Shown: positions 1 through 8,420, counted from the first letter of the stretch. The stretch is DNA of 64,000 bases from Pedobacter sp. Leaf41 (GCF_001422545.1 NZ_LMLE01000009.1:62001-126000), one strand, 5' to 3'. Translations and numbers: made by a program. Notes: generated by a model from the sequence alone, not told the origin.

Positions 1-4
1 ATAT

Positions 5-457
5 ATGGCTAAATCTCAGGCAACATACAGTAAAAAAGAGAACGAAAAAAAACGATTAAAAAAACAAAAAGACAAACAAGAGAAAAAAGAAGAGCGTCAA
101 TCTAATGCTAAAAAAGGCTTAGCGCTTGAAGAAATGTTTGCATACGTTGATGAAAACGGTAACATTTCCTCTACTCCACCAGATCCGAAAAAGAAAAAGG
201 TTTTCAATATTGAGGATGTTCAAATTGGCATTACAAGACAAGAAGACATTATCGATGAAAATCCGGTTAAAAAAGGAACAGTAACTTTCTTTAACGATAG
301 CAAAGGTTACGGTTTTATTAAAAACACTGAAACTCAAGATAGTATTTTTGTTCACGCGAATGGTTGCGTAACGCAAATCAAAGAAGGCGATAAAGTAACT
401 TTCGAGGTAGAAATGGGTCAAAAAGGACCAACTGCAGTTAAGGTTTCTAAAGTTTAG
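5..457 (+). CDS. Cold-shock-domain protein with basic N-terminal extension
   Basis: 150-residue protein. The C-terminal 65 or so residues form a cold-shock (CSD) OB fold with the RNP1-like motif KGYGFI (about residues 101-106) and the RNP2-like motif SIFVHAN (about 113-119), so it should bind single-stranded RNA or DNA. Residues 1-40 are extremely rich in Lys, Glu and Gln and look disordered or helical. This layout, charged tail then a linker with a KKKK patch then CSD, is longer than the classical 65-70-residue CspA and is common in Bacteroidota. The ATG lies only five bases from the window edge, so its promoter and any cold-responsive leader are outside. RNA chaperone activity is inferred from the family. 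Confidence 0.9.
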   Translation: MAKSQATYSKKENEKKRLKKQKDKQEKKEERQSNAKKGLALEEMFAYVDENGNISSTPPDPKKKKVFNIEDVQIGITRQEDIIDENPVKKGTVTFFNDSKGYGFIKNTETQDSIFVHANGCVTQIKEGDKVTFEVEMGQKGPTAVKVSKV

Positions 458-770
458 TTCTCACTCAGCCCCATACTCGGGCATTGTAAAAATTCTGCAG
501 ATCAATTTCTGCTGCGCAAGGTTTTATAAAATATATAATTCCGTCTATTTAAGCATAGAACCTAGCGCATATTTTTTCCTTTCAACAGCTTATAATGTCA
601 GGAACTAGCATTTATTTCGCTAATGCTATTGCGTACACTATATTTTTTTAACAATAATATCGATAAACATAAAATAAACGGACGGCAGTTCTTATTTTTA
701 TCGCGACGAATTTTAAAGGAACCTTTTTCAGCATTATCTAAATAATAGTTGAAAGCCTAAAAATAATAAA
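458..770. other. Intergenic region between the cold-shock gene and the cupin gene
   Basis: About 310 bases with no credible ORF. A short GCCC/GGGC hairpin follows the cold-shock stop codon near 469-483, without a good T-run. A second inverted repeat (TAGCATT/AATGCTA) lies near 607-629. The rest is AT-rich, with no clear TAnnTTTG motif and no recognisable RNA gene. The long leader could hold the cupin promoter, but I cannot place it. Confidence 0.5.
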
Positions 771-1118
771 ATGAACTTTAAAGATTTAGCTAACAAAACC
801 TTAATTAGTGATAACGATTTAGACTGGCAAGAATTAGGTGCCGGTATTAAGCGTAAGGTAATGCCTTTTGATGATCATCTGATGTTGGTGAAGGTCGAAT
901 TCGAGAAGGATGCCATTGGTTCGCTTCATAATCATCCGCATTTGCAACTCAGTTATGTAGCAAAAGGAAGTTTTGAAGTTACTATAGGCGATGAGAAAAA
1001 AATCCTTAATGAAGGAGATGTATTCTTCGCACCGTCAAATGTTTTTCATGGTGTAGTTTGCTTAGAGGCTGGTTTATTAATCGATATTTTCAATCCACAC
1101 CGTGAAGATTTCTTGTAA
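771..1118 (+). CDS. Cupin domain protein
   Basis: 115-residue single-domain cupin. The first cupin motif is visible as the cluster His53, His55, His57 with the following GSFEV (67-71); the second motif is GDVFFAP with His93. Together these can form the usual metal-binding site. The family includes small metal-dependent enzymes and sugar or mannose-isomerase-like binding proteins, and nothing here fixes a substrate. No signal peptide, so cytoplasmic. It stands alone, with a convergent gene downstream. Confidence 0.88.
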   Translation: MNFKDLANKTLISDNDLDWQELGAGIKRKVMPFDDHLMLVKVEFEKDAIGSLHNHPHLQLSYVAKGSFEVTIGDEKKILNEGDVFFAPSNVFHGVVCLEAGLLIDIFNPHREDFL

Positions 1119-1136
1119 ATAAACTTGCTATTAAGT

Positions 1137-1697
1137 TCACTCAAAAGTTAACCTAACATTTTTGTACCCCAATCCCTCAATTATTGGTTTTAGCACATTT
1201 GTTGCATTGGTTTTAGTCTGTTTCAAAATATCCGATTTTTTTACTTCGGCAGTGATCTGTTTTTCCGCAGCCTTGTAAGCTTCATCCACTAAACCTGCTT
1301 CTCTAAAAAAGGCCATCTTGGTATCGTATACCCTTGAATTTTTGTGGTCAATTTTTACATAGCAAATCTCTGGCTGTGGTAAATTTACTACAGCTGTATC
1401 TGCTGTTACTTCAATATCGTCCTTTGTTATTTTTGTAAGGTCGATACATCCAACAGCCTCTGCTTTGACAATAAGTAACACACTTGCTTCAGGTAAAAAA
1501 TCTGTTTTGTTTTTATGTTCAAGTACATCACTAATTTGATAACGAACCAGCTCTAACTTACCTATGGCCTCTATTTTCTCTACTAAAAGCTGATGTTTGC
1601 TTTCTACGGATGTACTGATGCTGAACTTTTTTGAGATAAAGAAATAACCTGCAATCAATAAAATTAACCAGGGTAAAACTCTAAAAAATACTCTCAT
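1137..1697 (-). CDS. DUF4230-type membrane-anchored protein
   Basis: 186 residues with one N-terminal transmembrane segment (about residues 8-22) and a soluble domain facing the periplasm or outside. The pattern EAIGKLELVRYQ followed by short beta strands, plus a late 'INEK'-free C-terminal helix rich in Lys, resembles DUF4230 proteins, whose function is unknown. The assignment is by remembered family resemblance only. It starts at ATG 1697 and converges with the cupin gene. No operon partner. Confidence 0.6.
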   Translation of the reverse strand: MRVFFRVLPWLILLIAGYFFISKKFSISTSVESKHQLLVEKIEAIGKLELVRYQISDVLEHKNKTDFLPEASVLLIVKAEAVGCIDLTKITKDDIEVTADTAVVNLPQPEICYVKIDHKNSRVYDTKMAFFREAGLVDEAYKAAEKQITAEVKKSDILKQTKTNATNVLKPIIEGLGYKNVRLTFE

Positions 1698-1829
1698 TGT
1701 GGCGATGTTTTAATTCAATTTTAAATGTTGTTCATTACCCTTTAAACAATTATTAATCCACATTGTGTTTTGCAGCATTTTTGGCAGTTGTTTTGTATTA
1801 CGCAAAGCACACAAATAAAACTAATCAAA

Positions 1830-2201
1830 ATGAAAAAATTTACTATCCTAATGCTTTGCATTGTCACACTAGGTTTGGCATCTTGCAAGAAAGAAACTTT
1901 AGTTCAAACTGCACCTAATAGAACGGTGATATTTGATGTTAATCCTAATCGGTGGGTTTTCGACAACGGAAAATACTATCTTGACTTAGATATCGCTGAA
2001 CTGGATGACATCAATTTTTATGATGAAGGAATTTTGGTATACACCGCAACTCCCAATTATACAAATTATTATCAGCTACCTTATGGCGATATGGATTATG
2101 AAGCACATATTGGTGGGATTTCGATAAGTAGATCGACTTTACCTACTACCCCTCTAAGAATAAAGGTTGTATTAGTCGCAGCAGAAAACGTAACATTTTA
2201 A
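1830..2201 (+). CDS. Small hypothetical lipoprotein
   Basis: 123 residues from ATG 1830. A longer in-frame start at 1770 would put 20 non-signal residues in front of a clean lipoprotein signal, so 1830 is preferred. The signal ends in LASC, giving a lipidated Cys19, with KKE after it. The mature part is small, beta-rich and Tyr/Asp-rich. I do not recognise the family. The stop codon overlaps the last bases of the opposite-strand ABC gene, and a strong hairpin terminator follows at once. Confidence 0.75.
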   Translation: MKKFTILMLCIVTLGLASCKKETLVQTAPNRTVIFDVNPNRWVFDNGKYYLDLDIAELDDINFYDEGILVYTATPNYTNYYQLPYGDMDYEAHIGGISISRSTLPTTPLRIKVVLVAAENVTF

Positions 2202-3190
2202 AACTCTAAAAAACGACTAATGTTCAACTGAACGTAGTCGTTTTTTTTATGCTCACCTCTATTCAGTTGTATTGCTCTAACAGTAACACCATTTCTTTCC
2301 AATAGCAGTTCATCATAAAAACCTTTATAGTAAACATCCTTCACCTCAAAGCGTCTGCTACTCCAATTACTATTAATTTCTGCCCATTCGGGATAAAAAA
2401 CTATAGTTCCAGAAAAGGTTTTCAGCCCAAGTTTCTCCGCGTCGCCTCGTGATAATACAACTGCATTTCCTAAGATTTGAGCGGTATAAATGTGTTTTGG
2501 GCTCTGATAGATTTCGGAGGGCTTACCCGTTTGAAGCAGCGCTCCGTTCCGTAAAATTAAGAGTTGATCGGCCAGAAACAAGCCATCAGCAGGATCATGG
2601 GAGACTAAAATCACGGTGACACCAGTTTCTGCTGCAACACGTTTAATATCGGCCCTTAACTGATTTTTTAGTAAAGCATCAACCTGACTAAAAGGCTCAT
2701 CTAAAAGCAAAACTTTGGTATCTGCTACCATTGCCTTGGCAATGGCTACACGCTGTTGCTCGCCACCACTAAGTTCGATAATTTTTTTATTTTGCAGCGG
2801 AAGGATGCGGAGATGCTCCATGATAGCCAAAGTTTTTTCGGCCTTTGTTTTTAAGTCAGTATTCGAGAGTTGTGAGGCAATGTTATCGTAAACCTTGGCG
2901 TAAATATTCAACGAAAAGTCTTGAGTAACCATTTTCATCTGCTTATGACCCGGAATTAATTGTTCATCTGGACCTTTTACTTTTTCACCATCGAAGAAAA
3001 TCTCCCCTTCATCAGTTTTAAGCAAACCATAAATCGATTTTAATAGCGTCGATTTACCACTTCCGCTTTCGCCAATAATCGCTACTACATCTCCCCTCTT
3101 GATATCAAAATTGATGTCTTTAATACCTCCAGCTTGTTCTGCCTGATACTGCTTTGTTAAATTTTTAACGCTTATTATATTATCGCTCAC
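2198..3190 (-). CDS. ABC transporter ATP-binding protein
   Basis: 330 residues. Walker A GESGSGKST is at 40-48, the signature LSGGEQQRVAIAKA lies at about 140-153, and Walker B LLLDEP with the H-loop VSHD follows. About 100 residues after the ATPase core carry an extra domain, as in importer-type ATPases with a regulatory C-terminus (the Pot/Mal/Fbp class). There is no permease or binding protein next to it, so the substrate is unknown. The start codon is GTG at 3190. Its 3' end overlaps the convergent lipoprotein gene by four bases. Confidence 0.9.
   Translation of the reverse strand: MSDNIISVKNLTKQYQAEQAGGIKDINFDIKRGDVVAIIGESGSGKSTLLKSIYGLLKTDEGEIFFDGEKVKGPDEQLIPGHKQMKMVTQDFSLNIYAKVYDNIASQLSNTDLKTKAEKTLAIMEHLRILPLQNKKIIELSGGEQQRVAIAKAMVADTKVLLLDEPFSQVDALLKNQLRADIKRVAAETGVTVILVSHDPADGLFLADQLLILRNGALLQTGKPSEIYQSPKHIYTAQILGNAVVLSRGDAEKLGLKTFSGTIVFYPEWAEINSNWSSRRFEVKDVYYKGFYDELLLERNGVTVRAIQLNRGEHKKNDYVQLNISRFLEF
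2208..2248. terminator. Strong hairpin terminator inside the end of the ABC gene
   Basis: CGACTA (2214-2219) pairs with TAGTCG (2235-2240), and GTTCA/TGAAC forms an inner stem. The stem is flanked by an A-run on the left and eight T on the right, so it could work in both directions. It ends the lipoprotein gene while being translated as the C-terminus of the minus-strand ABC ATPase. Confidence 0.85.
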
Positions 3191-3235
3191 CTTGTAAAGA
3201 TAAAGCTTAAAGCTTAAAGAGAGGCGTTTTTACGC

Positions 3236-3271
3236 AAAAAATCCTGTTCCGCCTAACCGAAACAGGATTTA
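3236..3271 (-). terminator. Terminator after the outer-membrane barrel gene
   Basis: AAATCCTGTT and AACAGGATTT form a ten-base-pair stem with a short loop. Read on the minus strand it ends in a T-run, directly downstream of the 3335-4129 gene. Confidence 0.8.
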
Positions 3272-3334
3272 ATTTATGTGTTGCTAATATACTTACTGAA
3301 GGCCTCTATCAGTCAACTTTAGGGGATTTAGGGG

Positions 3335-4129
3335 TTAATTTAAACCGAAGGTAATACCGAAACTCATGTTTTTTAAACCAGCTTGTGCAGGGGTATCAAA
3401 CATATCGTTGAAGTAATATTTGGTAAATAAACCTAAGCCGCCGTATCCAAATCTGAATGAACCACCGTAACGTACCGATTGAAAATGGTAATTATCATAT
3501 TGCTTCTGCTTTCCAAATTCATCACTTATTTGTTTTACTTTACCGCCTAGTAAAAAACTAATCTCTGGCCCTAAAACAAAGTAAAAACGTTTGCCTTTGT
3601 CATTTTCTTTAGTGCGAATTTCGAAGTTTAAAGGAATGTGTACATAACTGCTTGAGAAACGATTTTTAGAAAACTCAACACTTTCAGGAAGCGCATTTAG
3701 CGTTGGCAAATTCTTTTGAATAGTAACATTATCTCTTAATCTGATCAAGGTCCAGTCGAAACCACCAGCTAAATAAACTTTAAAATTTGAATTAAAGCGA
3801 TATCCAAATTGTAAAATATCGAAAGAGAATGTGCTTGTTTTACCGCCTCTATAATCTAAAAACTCATTAGTGGGAGATAAGTTAAAACTTCCATTATCTA
3901 TTAACCTCGAGAAGCCTAAATCTACTCTTGTAAAAGTTATCCCGCCTACAAAACGACCCTTTTTTGGATCAACTTTGGAACTATCTTTTCCATCTCTTGT
4001 GATAGTAACAATTCCATAATTTAGATCTTTTCTGTCTTTTTTTGTTGAATCTTGCTGAGCAAAAGCACTTGGAGCCATAACACCGGCAAGCCCGCTTACC
4101 AAAAGTGTTGTAAAAATTAGATGTTTCAT
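3335..4129 (-). CDS. Outer-membrane beta-barrel protein
   Basis: 264 residues with a clear Sec signal peptide (about 1-24, cleavage near AFA-QQD) and a body of alternating hydrophobic strands. Aromatic residues such as FGYRF and YGGLGLF, and a final FGITFGLN strand, are typical of outer-membrane barrels of the PorT/OmpA-like type. It sits 100 bases downstream of the sigma/anti-sigma-like pair in the same orientation and is followed by a terminator, so it is probably the last gene of that operon and may be its regulatory target. Ligand unknown. Confidence 0.8.
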   Translation of the reverse strand: MKHLIFTTLLVSGLAGVMAPSAFAQQDSTKKDRKDLNYGIVTITRDGKDSSKVDPKKGRFVGGITFTRVDLGFSRLIDNGSFNLSPTNEFLDYRGGKTSTFSFDILQFGYRFNSNFKVYLAGGFDWTLIRLRDNVTIQKNLPTLNALPESVEFSKNRFSSSYVHIPLNFEIRTKENDKGKRFYFVLGPEISFLLGGKVKQISDEFGKQKQYDNYHFQSVRYGGSFRFGYGGLGLFTKYYFNDMFDTPAQAGLKNMSFGITFGLN

Positions 4130-4229
4130 ATGTGTTGCGTGTGTGTTTTTAATGATTAATTGAGAGAGTGATTGAATAAGAGCAGCATAAGACTTGATCT
4201 TGTATTCCTTAAATCCTCACCAATCCTGC

Positions 4230-4976
4230 TTATTTTTTCTTTTTGCCAAACTTAAACGGACCAATATTAATTGCTGAGATTGAAGAGTCGTCATCATCAG
4301 TACGGAATTGGATAAATTTATCTTTTCTTTTGTCTACTTTATTTACAATCAAGTTGACTACGTCACCCACATTACGGATCCCTCTATTATCAGCTTGATC
4401 ATCACCTCCAGCTACTTCATCAACTTTAACTGCAGCCGCGTTCGAAGCGAGTATTGGTTTTTCCTGTTCTAAAATGGCCGCATCAATTTTTTCTTTAAGA
4501 TCTTGCTTAGCTGGTTCGTTTTTAGCTAGAACAACCTCCTGTTTTTGCATTTCAGGCGCCGTAACTATTTTCTTTTCTTCTCCAGGTTTGAATGTTTCTT
4601 TAACTTTAGTCTTTGCAATTGCTGTGGAGGGTTGCGCTATAGTTGGTAAAACTTGCTTAATCTCCCTTTCCTGTGTGGTAACAACTGTCGAAGAATCTTG
4701 AAGAGCTTTCGTTTCAACAACTGGCTTTGTACCTTTTAATTCAAGTCTGCTTGCAAATTGTTTTGGTTTTTCCTGCTGTTGGTAAACTAACAACCCAACT
4801 GCTGTAATTAGTATCACTGCTGCTGCAGACAACCAATAAATTGGAAAAATCCTTTTTCTCTTTGGTTCAATTTCACTTTCAATGCTACTCCACAAATCTC
4901 TTGATGGCGTTATTTCGGCATCTTCGAAAGCATTTTTAAATAACTGATCAAAATCCTTATCCTGTATAGGTTGCAT
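4230..4976 (-). CDS. Anti-sigma-factor-like single-pass membrane protein
   Basis: 248 residues from ATG 4976; a TTG six bases upstream is less likely. The cytoplasmic N-terminus (1-40) contains DLWSSIESEI, a pattern common in Bacteroidota proteins encoded behind ECF sigma factors. It is followed by a transmembrane helix (about 43-65) and a long Lys/Glu/Val-rich extracytoplasmic region ending in a KKKK tail. It lacks the HxxxCxxC zinc anti-sigma motif. The start overlaps the 3' end of the sigma gene by 20 bases, which suggests translational coupling. The anti-sigma role is inferred from position and topology. Confidence 0.72.
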   Translation of the reverse strand: MQPIQDKDFDQLFKNAFEDAEITPSRDLWSSIESEIEPKRKRIFPIYWLSAAAVILITAVGLLVYQQQEKPKQFASRLELKGTKPVVETKALQDSSTVVTTQEREIKQVLPTIAQPSTAIAKTKVKETFKPGEEKKIVTAPEMQKQEVVLAKNEPAKQDLKEKIDAAILEQEKPILASNAAAVKVDEVAGGDDQADNRGIRNVGDVVNLIVNKVDKRKDKFIQFRTDDDDSSISAINIGPFKFGKKKK

Positions 4977-5526
4977 AACCAAATCCCTCCATTTTTATAA
5001 TTTCTTCTTTTAATATTGCCCTAGCTCTCGATAATTGCGATTTACTTGCGCCTTCCGAAATACCAAGTGTTTCTCCAATCTCTTTGTGTGAATAACCTTC
5101 AATTGCATACATATTGAAAACCATTCGATAACCATCGGCAAGTTTTTGGATCACTTTCATTAAATCCTGCATACCTAGTGTTCCAAAATCGAACCCTGTT
5201 GAAGGCTGCTCGTATGCCTCGTCAATCTCAACTACATTTAAGCTACGCAGATTTTTGCGATAGCTTTCTATAGCGGTATTCACCATCACTCTTCTTATCC
5301 AACCCTCAAAAGAACCCTCACCCCTGTACTCTTTAATCTTTTGGAAAACCTTGATGTATCCCATTTGCAATACATCTTCAGCTTCCATCCTATCTTTGGC
5401 GTAACGCATACATACGGCCAACATCTTCGATGCAGTTTGCTTGTACAGCAACTCTTGCATCTTCCGGTCGCCAGCCTTGCAGCCTTCCATCAAATCGTTT
5501 ATCGTATAGCTTCGCGTCAATTTCAT
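4957..5526 (-). CDS. ECF-type RNA polymerase sigma factor
   Basis: 189 residues with sigma-70 region 2 (about 24-92; AEDVLQMGYIKVFQKI, then FEGWIRRVMVNTAIESYRK) and region 4 (about 125-178; the helix-turn-helix YSHKEIGETLGISEGASKSQ). There is no region 1.1 or 3, so it is a group 4 (extracytoplasmic function) sigma factor. It is first in a three-gene minus-strand operon with a membrane anti-sigma candidate and an outer-membrane barrel. This arrangement suggests envelope sensing. The signal is not evident. Confidence 0.93.
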   Translation of the reverse strand: MKLTRSYTINDLMEGCKAGDRKMQELLYKQTASKMLAVCMRYAKDRMEAEDVLQMGYIKVFQKIKEYRGEGSFEGWIRRVMVNTAIESYRKNLRSLNVVEIDEAYEQPSTGFDFGTLGMQDLMKVIQKLADGYRMVFNMYAIEGYSHKEIGETLGISEGASKSQLSRARAILKEEIIKMEGFGYATYTG

Positions 5527-5710
5527 TGTGTGTTTGTATATAGAAGATGGCAGATTACAAACATTGGTTGCATGAGGGGTAAGAAAAAGTTAAATAAAAG
5601 TTAAAATTTATTTTTAAAATCTGATTATCAGCTAGATAAATATTAAATTAATTTCAGGAAAGATATTGTTTTTTGATTTGAAAAGCAATGTCAGGGGCTT
5701 TTTTGAAGTG

Positions 5711-5804
5711 TTAGTCCCGCTATCCGTTACAATCTTTTTGCGACTGTCCATCTGAGCTTGTCGAAGATCTGCATCAAAAAGTATTTCCACTGCTATCAGG
5801 TTTA
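5711..5804 (+). repeat. Composite interspersed repeat, copy 1
   Basis: The left arm AGTCCCGCTATCCGTTACAA, a half hairpin of the 'TGAGCTTGTCGAAGATC' type, and the right arm AAAAGTATTTCCACT ending in ATCAGGTTTA. The same arms occur at 12378, 31221, 47289 and, inverted, at 17163. It lies in the 440-base gap between the sigma factor and the next gene. Confidence 0.75.
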
Positions 5805-5820
5805 TTAAATTCAGACTTTG

Positions 5821-5960
5821 CAGGAAACGAATCCTGCAAGGCGCAAAATTTGGCTAAAGCCGAAGCATATTCATAGTTCCGTTGGCTGAAGCCAACTGCA
5901 AAGAATAGCGATAGTTTAGGCATCTTGAATTTCATTGCCGTCATGCTTTAGCTGACGACA
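5821..5960. repeat. Cluster of four small palindromes (REP-like)
   Basis: Four short inverted repeats in 140 bases: CAGGA/TCCTG (5821-5836), GGCTAAAGCC (5852-5861), TTGGCTGAAGCCAA (5882-5895) and CGTCATGCTTTAGCTGACG (5939-5957). No coding potential. They follow directly on composite repeat copy 1 and fill the gap before the next gene's stop codon. Confidence 0.65.
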
Positions 5961-5966
5961 GAAATT

Positions 5967-7100
5967 TTAGTCTTTTTTCATAACCTTAAACAATCTAAAA
6001 TCCTGTTTATAAGTTAAGAAAAAGGAGTGATTAAACTGAAGTTGTTTATCGGTATTGTCTAAATCAATGTGCGGTTCAAAGCGAACATCTAGATATAAAT
6101 GTGGAATCAGTTCCTTTTGGTAGGCATAACGCAACGAAACAATATTTCTGCCGCTTTGCTTTAAACCATTTGTATATAAATTACTCGAAACTGATTCATA
6201 CAAAGGCATTCCTTTTATCGAAATGAAGTTATTTCCTTTCCAATAAGAGGCTACTAAACTTCCCCACTTACTTTCCACACCGGCATTTAACCACAATCCG
6301 AAACCACCTTCGTAGGCTCTTCTTTTATCAGGCGATAAATCTTTATAAACAGCGATATAATTATCGGTATAAACTTGAGTAATATTAGTACCAATCTCTT
6401 TGTGCAATTTCAATCCAGCGGCACCATTTAAAACTGTACTAATCGGAATCTCTTTTAAAACATCTATTTGTCCGCCTTGATGAAAAGCTAAAAACTGTGC
6501 AGGAAAGCTGAGTTTCCATCCATTGTTTTCTGCCAATGTAGTTTCGGTAGATAAACCACCCACAATTTCCTCTTTGGCTGCTTCACCTTTATCAATCATT
6601 TTCTGCCAGGCAATCCAGGCATCTAAATTAAACTTCTTGCGCTCTACTAATAACTGTGTTCCATATTCAATTGGATTAGTAATTGTTCTTTCGAAATTAT
6701 AAATTGGCTCTATGTATTTATGTTGAATGCCTCCTTCAAGACTACCAAAAATTAAAGTGAGGTTTCGCTTGTGATACTTTAAACTGAACAAGGGTTTCGC
6801 ATCTGTAATTCCATTTCTACCAAAATCTTTACGAATAAAAGCACCAGCAGTGATGGCCAGGTTTGGATGCGCATAATAAACAATTTGAGGTTGCAACTGT
6901 GTTCCATACAGCGTATAACCGTCGTGAAAATCGTTTGTGTACTCGTAATTACGAACGTAATTGAAATTGTAGAAATTGAAGTGAACTTCGTTCGTTAAGC
7001 TGCTATCCGGACGGATTCTGTTTTCAAGAGCTTGTTGGTTAAACTGTGCCGAGGCAACATAAGAACTAAAAAGAAATATAATGAATAAGGCCCTTTTCAT
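5967..7100 (-). CDS. Secreted, probable outer-membrane beta-barrel protein
   Basis: 377 residues from ATG 7100, which begins MKRALFIIFLFSSYVASA, a textbook signal peptide. The upstream ATG 7118 would add six residues. The mature protein is rich in alternating aromatic strands (Tyr/Asn/Phe) and ends in a strand with LTYKQDFRLF, consistent with an outer-membrane barrel of about 14-16 strands. I do not recognise a named family. It stands alone, with a repeat-filled region after it. Confidence 0.68.
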   Translation of the reverse strand: MKRALFIIFLFSSYVASAQFNQQALENRIRPDSSLTNEVHFNFYNFNYVRNYEYTNDFHDGYTLYGTQLQPQIVYYAHPNLAITAGAFIRKDFGRNGITDAKPLFSLKYHKRNLTLIFGSLEGGIQHKYIEPIYNFERTITNPIEYGTQLLVERKKFNLDAWIAWQKMIDKGEAAKEEIVGGLSTETTLAENNGWKLSFPAQFLAFHQGGQIDVLKEIPISTVLNGAAGLKLHKEIGTNITQVYTDNYIAVYKDLSPDKRRAYEGGFGLWLNAGVESKWGSLVASYWKGNNFISIKGMPLYESVSSNLYTNGLKQSGRNIVSLRYAYQKELIPHLYLDVRFEPHIDLDNTDKQLQFNHSFFLTYKQDFRLFKVMKKD

Positions 7101-7231
7101 ACCTGTGTTTCTAAACATGCGCTTGGTTTTTTATCGCCCAAATTTAGAATAGTTTTTTGTTTATTTAACCGCAAAGATCGCTAAGTTTACGCAAAGGAAA
7201 CAAAGTCCTTAAATCGACAGCGAGTTGTATT

Positions 7232-7795
7232 TTAACTTATCCAACTATAAAGTAATCTAAACTTTTTCCCCTTTTCATTTTCTTTTCTATATAAGTAAAG
7301 CTCACCACTAGCACATTTGAATCCACAATTTATTTCCGAATAAAATATGCAATACTGATAATTTCGTATAAATATTGGAGATGAAAAATTATAAATATCA
7401 TTTCCAACATACTTGTAAAAATAATCCCATCCATTATATAACCTCAAATACTTTTTATTAAGAATACGATTTAGAGAATCCTTATCTATACACTTCATAT
7501 TTGTACCAATGATATTACGCCAAGATTCTACTTTTGGATTTTCTACCTGTTTTTTTATTGATGACAACTCTTCCTTTGTAAAAAAACTAGTATCCGAATA
7601 TTTCAGATCATAGCGAGATTGAGGTTCTTCTATTAGAACTGAGCCTTTTGATTTTAACTTTTCTGCGTAAATATCATTGATGAAGATTTTCACTTGCTGA
7701 TTATATAGCGAGTCCTTATTAACATTTATACTAACTTCTGCTCTTTTAACTTTAAAACCTAGGCAAAGTATAGCAACAAAGTATATTCTCAACAT
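7232..7795 (-). CDS. Hypothetical secreted protein, orphan-like
   Basis: 187 residues if read from ATG 7795, which starts with a hydrophobic stretch (LRIYFVAILCLGF) like a weak signal peptide. ATG 7837 would add 14 residues. Codon choice is more AT-rich than its neighbours, and the protein is rich in Lys, Asn, Tyr and Ile. Four Cys occur in the last 50 residues. I recognise no domain. It may be a recently acquired or fast-evolving gene. It lies between an outer-membrane protein gene and hemJ, both on the same strand. Confidence 0.55.
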   Translation of the reverse strand: MLRIYFVAILCLGFKVKRAEVSINVNKDSLYNQQVKIFINDIYAEKLKSKGSVLIEEPQSRYDLKYSDTSFFTKEELSSIKKQVENPKVESWRNIIGTNMKCIDKDSLNRILNKKYLRLYNGWDYFYKYVGNDIYNFSSPIFIRNYQYCIFYSEINCGFKCASGELYLYRKENEKGKKFRLLYSWIS

Positions 7796-7852
7796 GTCTT
7801 TTATTTTATGGATGTATAATCGAAGAACATTCCACAAAAGATAAATTAATTT

Positions 7853-8407
7853 CTACCTTCTCAACCTATAATTCTTATACAATTTTACAGCAATCATTAT
7901 CGCCATAGCAATTCCCATGATCCCAATCAAACCATAAATCCAGTTAATTGCACTTTTGAGAATAACCACAAACACAATCGCAATCATGAAAATCGTAGCC
8001 AGTTCACGCCATAAACGCAATTGAAAGCTAGTCATTTTGAATACATTATTTTTAAGTTGCTTTACAATATTTTGGCAGATAAAATGATAAATAAGAAGGC
8101 CGATCACAAAAGCAAGCTTAACCCACATCCAATCCATTTGCAACAGGCCACTGTTGAGCGCAAGCATCCCGGCACCAGCCAGAACAGAAATAATCATGGC
8201 CGGAGTAGCAATAATTTTCCATAAGGTAGCCTCCATTTTAACAAATTGTTTTTGCAGAATACCTCTTTCCGGCTCCTCTTTCTCGTTTGCTTCTGTGTGG
8301 TAGATAAACAAACTTAAGATATAGAATAACCCCGCCATCCAGCTAATCACAAATACAATATGAACAGCTTTAAAATATTGATAATATGGCTGAAGAATTT
8401 CTATCAT
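7853..8407 (-). CDS. hemJ: HemJ-type protoporphyrinogen IX oxidase
   Basis: 184-residue membrane protein with about five hydrophobic helices. The N-terminal KAVHIVFVISWMAGLFY carries His16, the conserved histidine of the HemJ/CopD-like family, and Trp23; the later WVKL element and a Trp-Arg pair near residue 133 also fit. HemJ converts protoporphyrinogen IX to protoporphyrin IX, the penultimate haem step. The assignment is strengthened by the surrounding haem genes (hemE, hemL, hemB, hemCD) on the same strand. A general CopD-like membrane protein is the alternative. Confidence 0.83.
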   Translation of the reverse strand: MIEILQPYYQYFKAVHIVFVISWMAGLFYILSLFIYHTEANEKEEPERGILQKQFVKMEATLWKIIATPAMIISVLAGAGMLALNSGLLQMDWMWVKLAFVIGLLIYHFICQNIVKQLKNNVFKMTSFQLRLWRELATIFMIAIVFVVILKSAINWIYGLIGIMGIAMAIMIAVKLYKNYRLRR

Positions 8408-8420
8408 TTAATAAGGATGA

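Noticed and set aside
2198..3190. Lone ABC ATPase as part of a multi-gene importer
   Set aside because: No permease or binding protein gene is adjacent; the window offers no support for a specific substrate.
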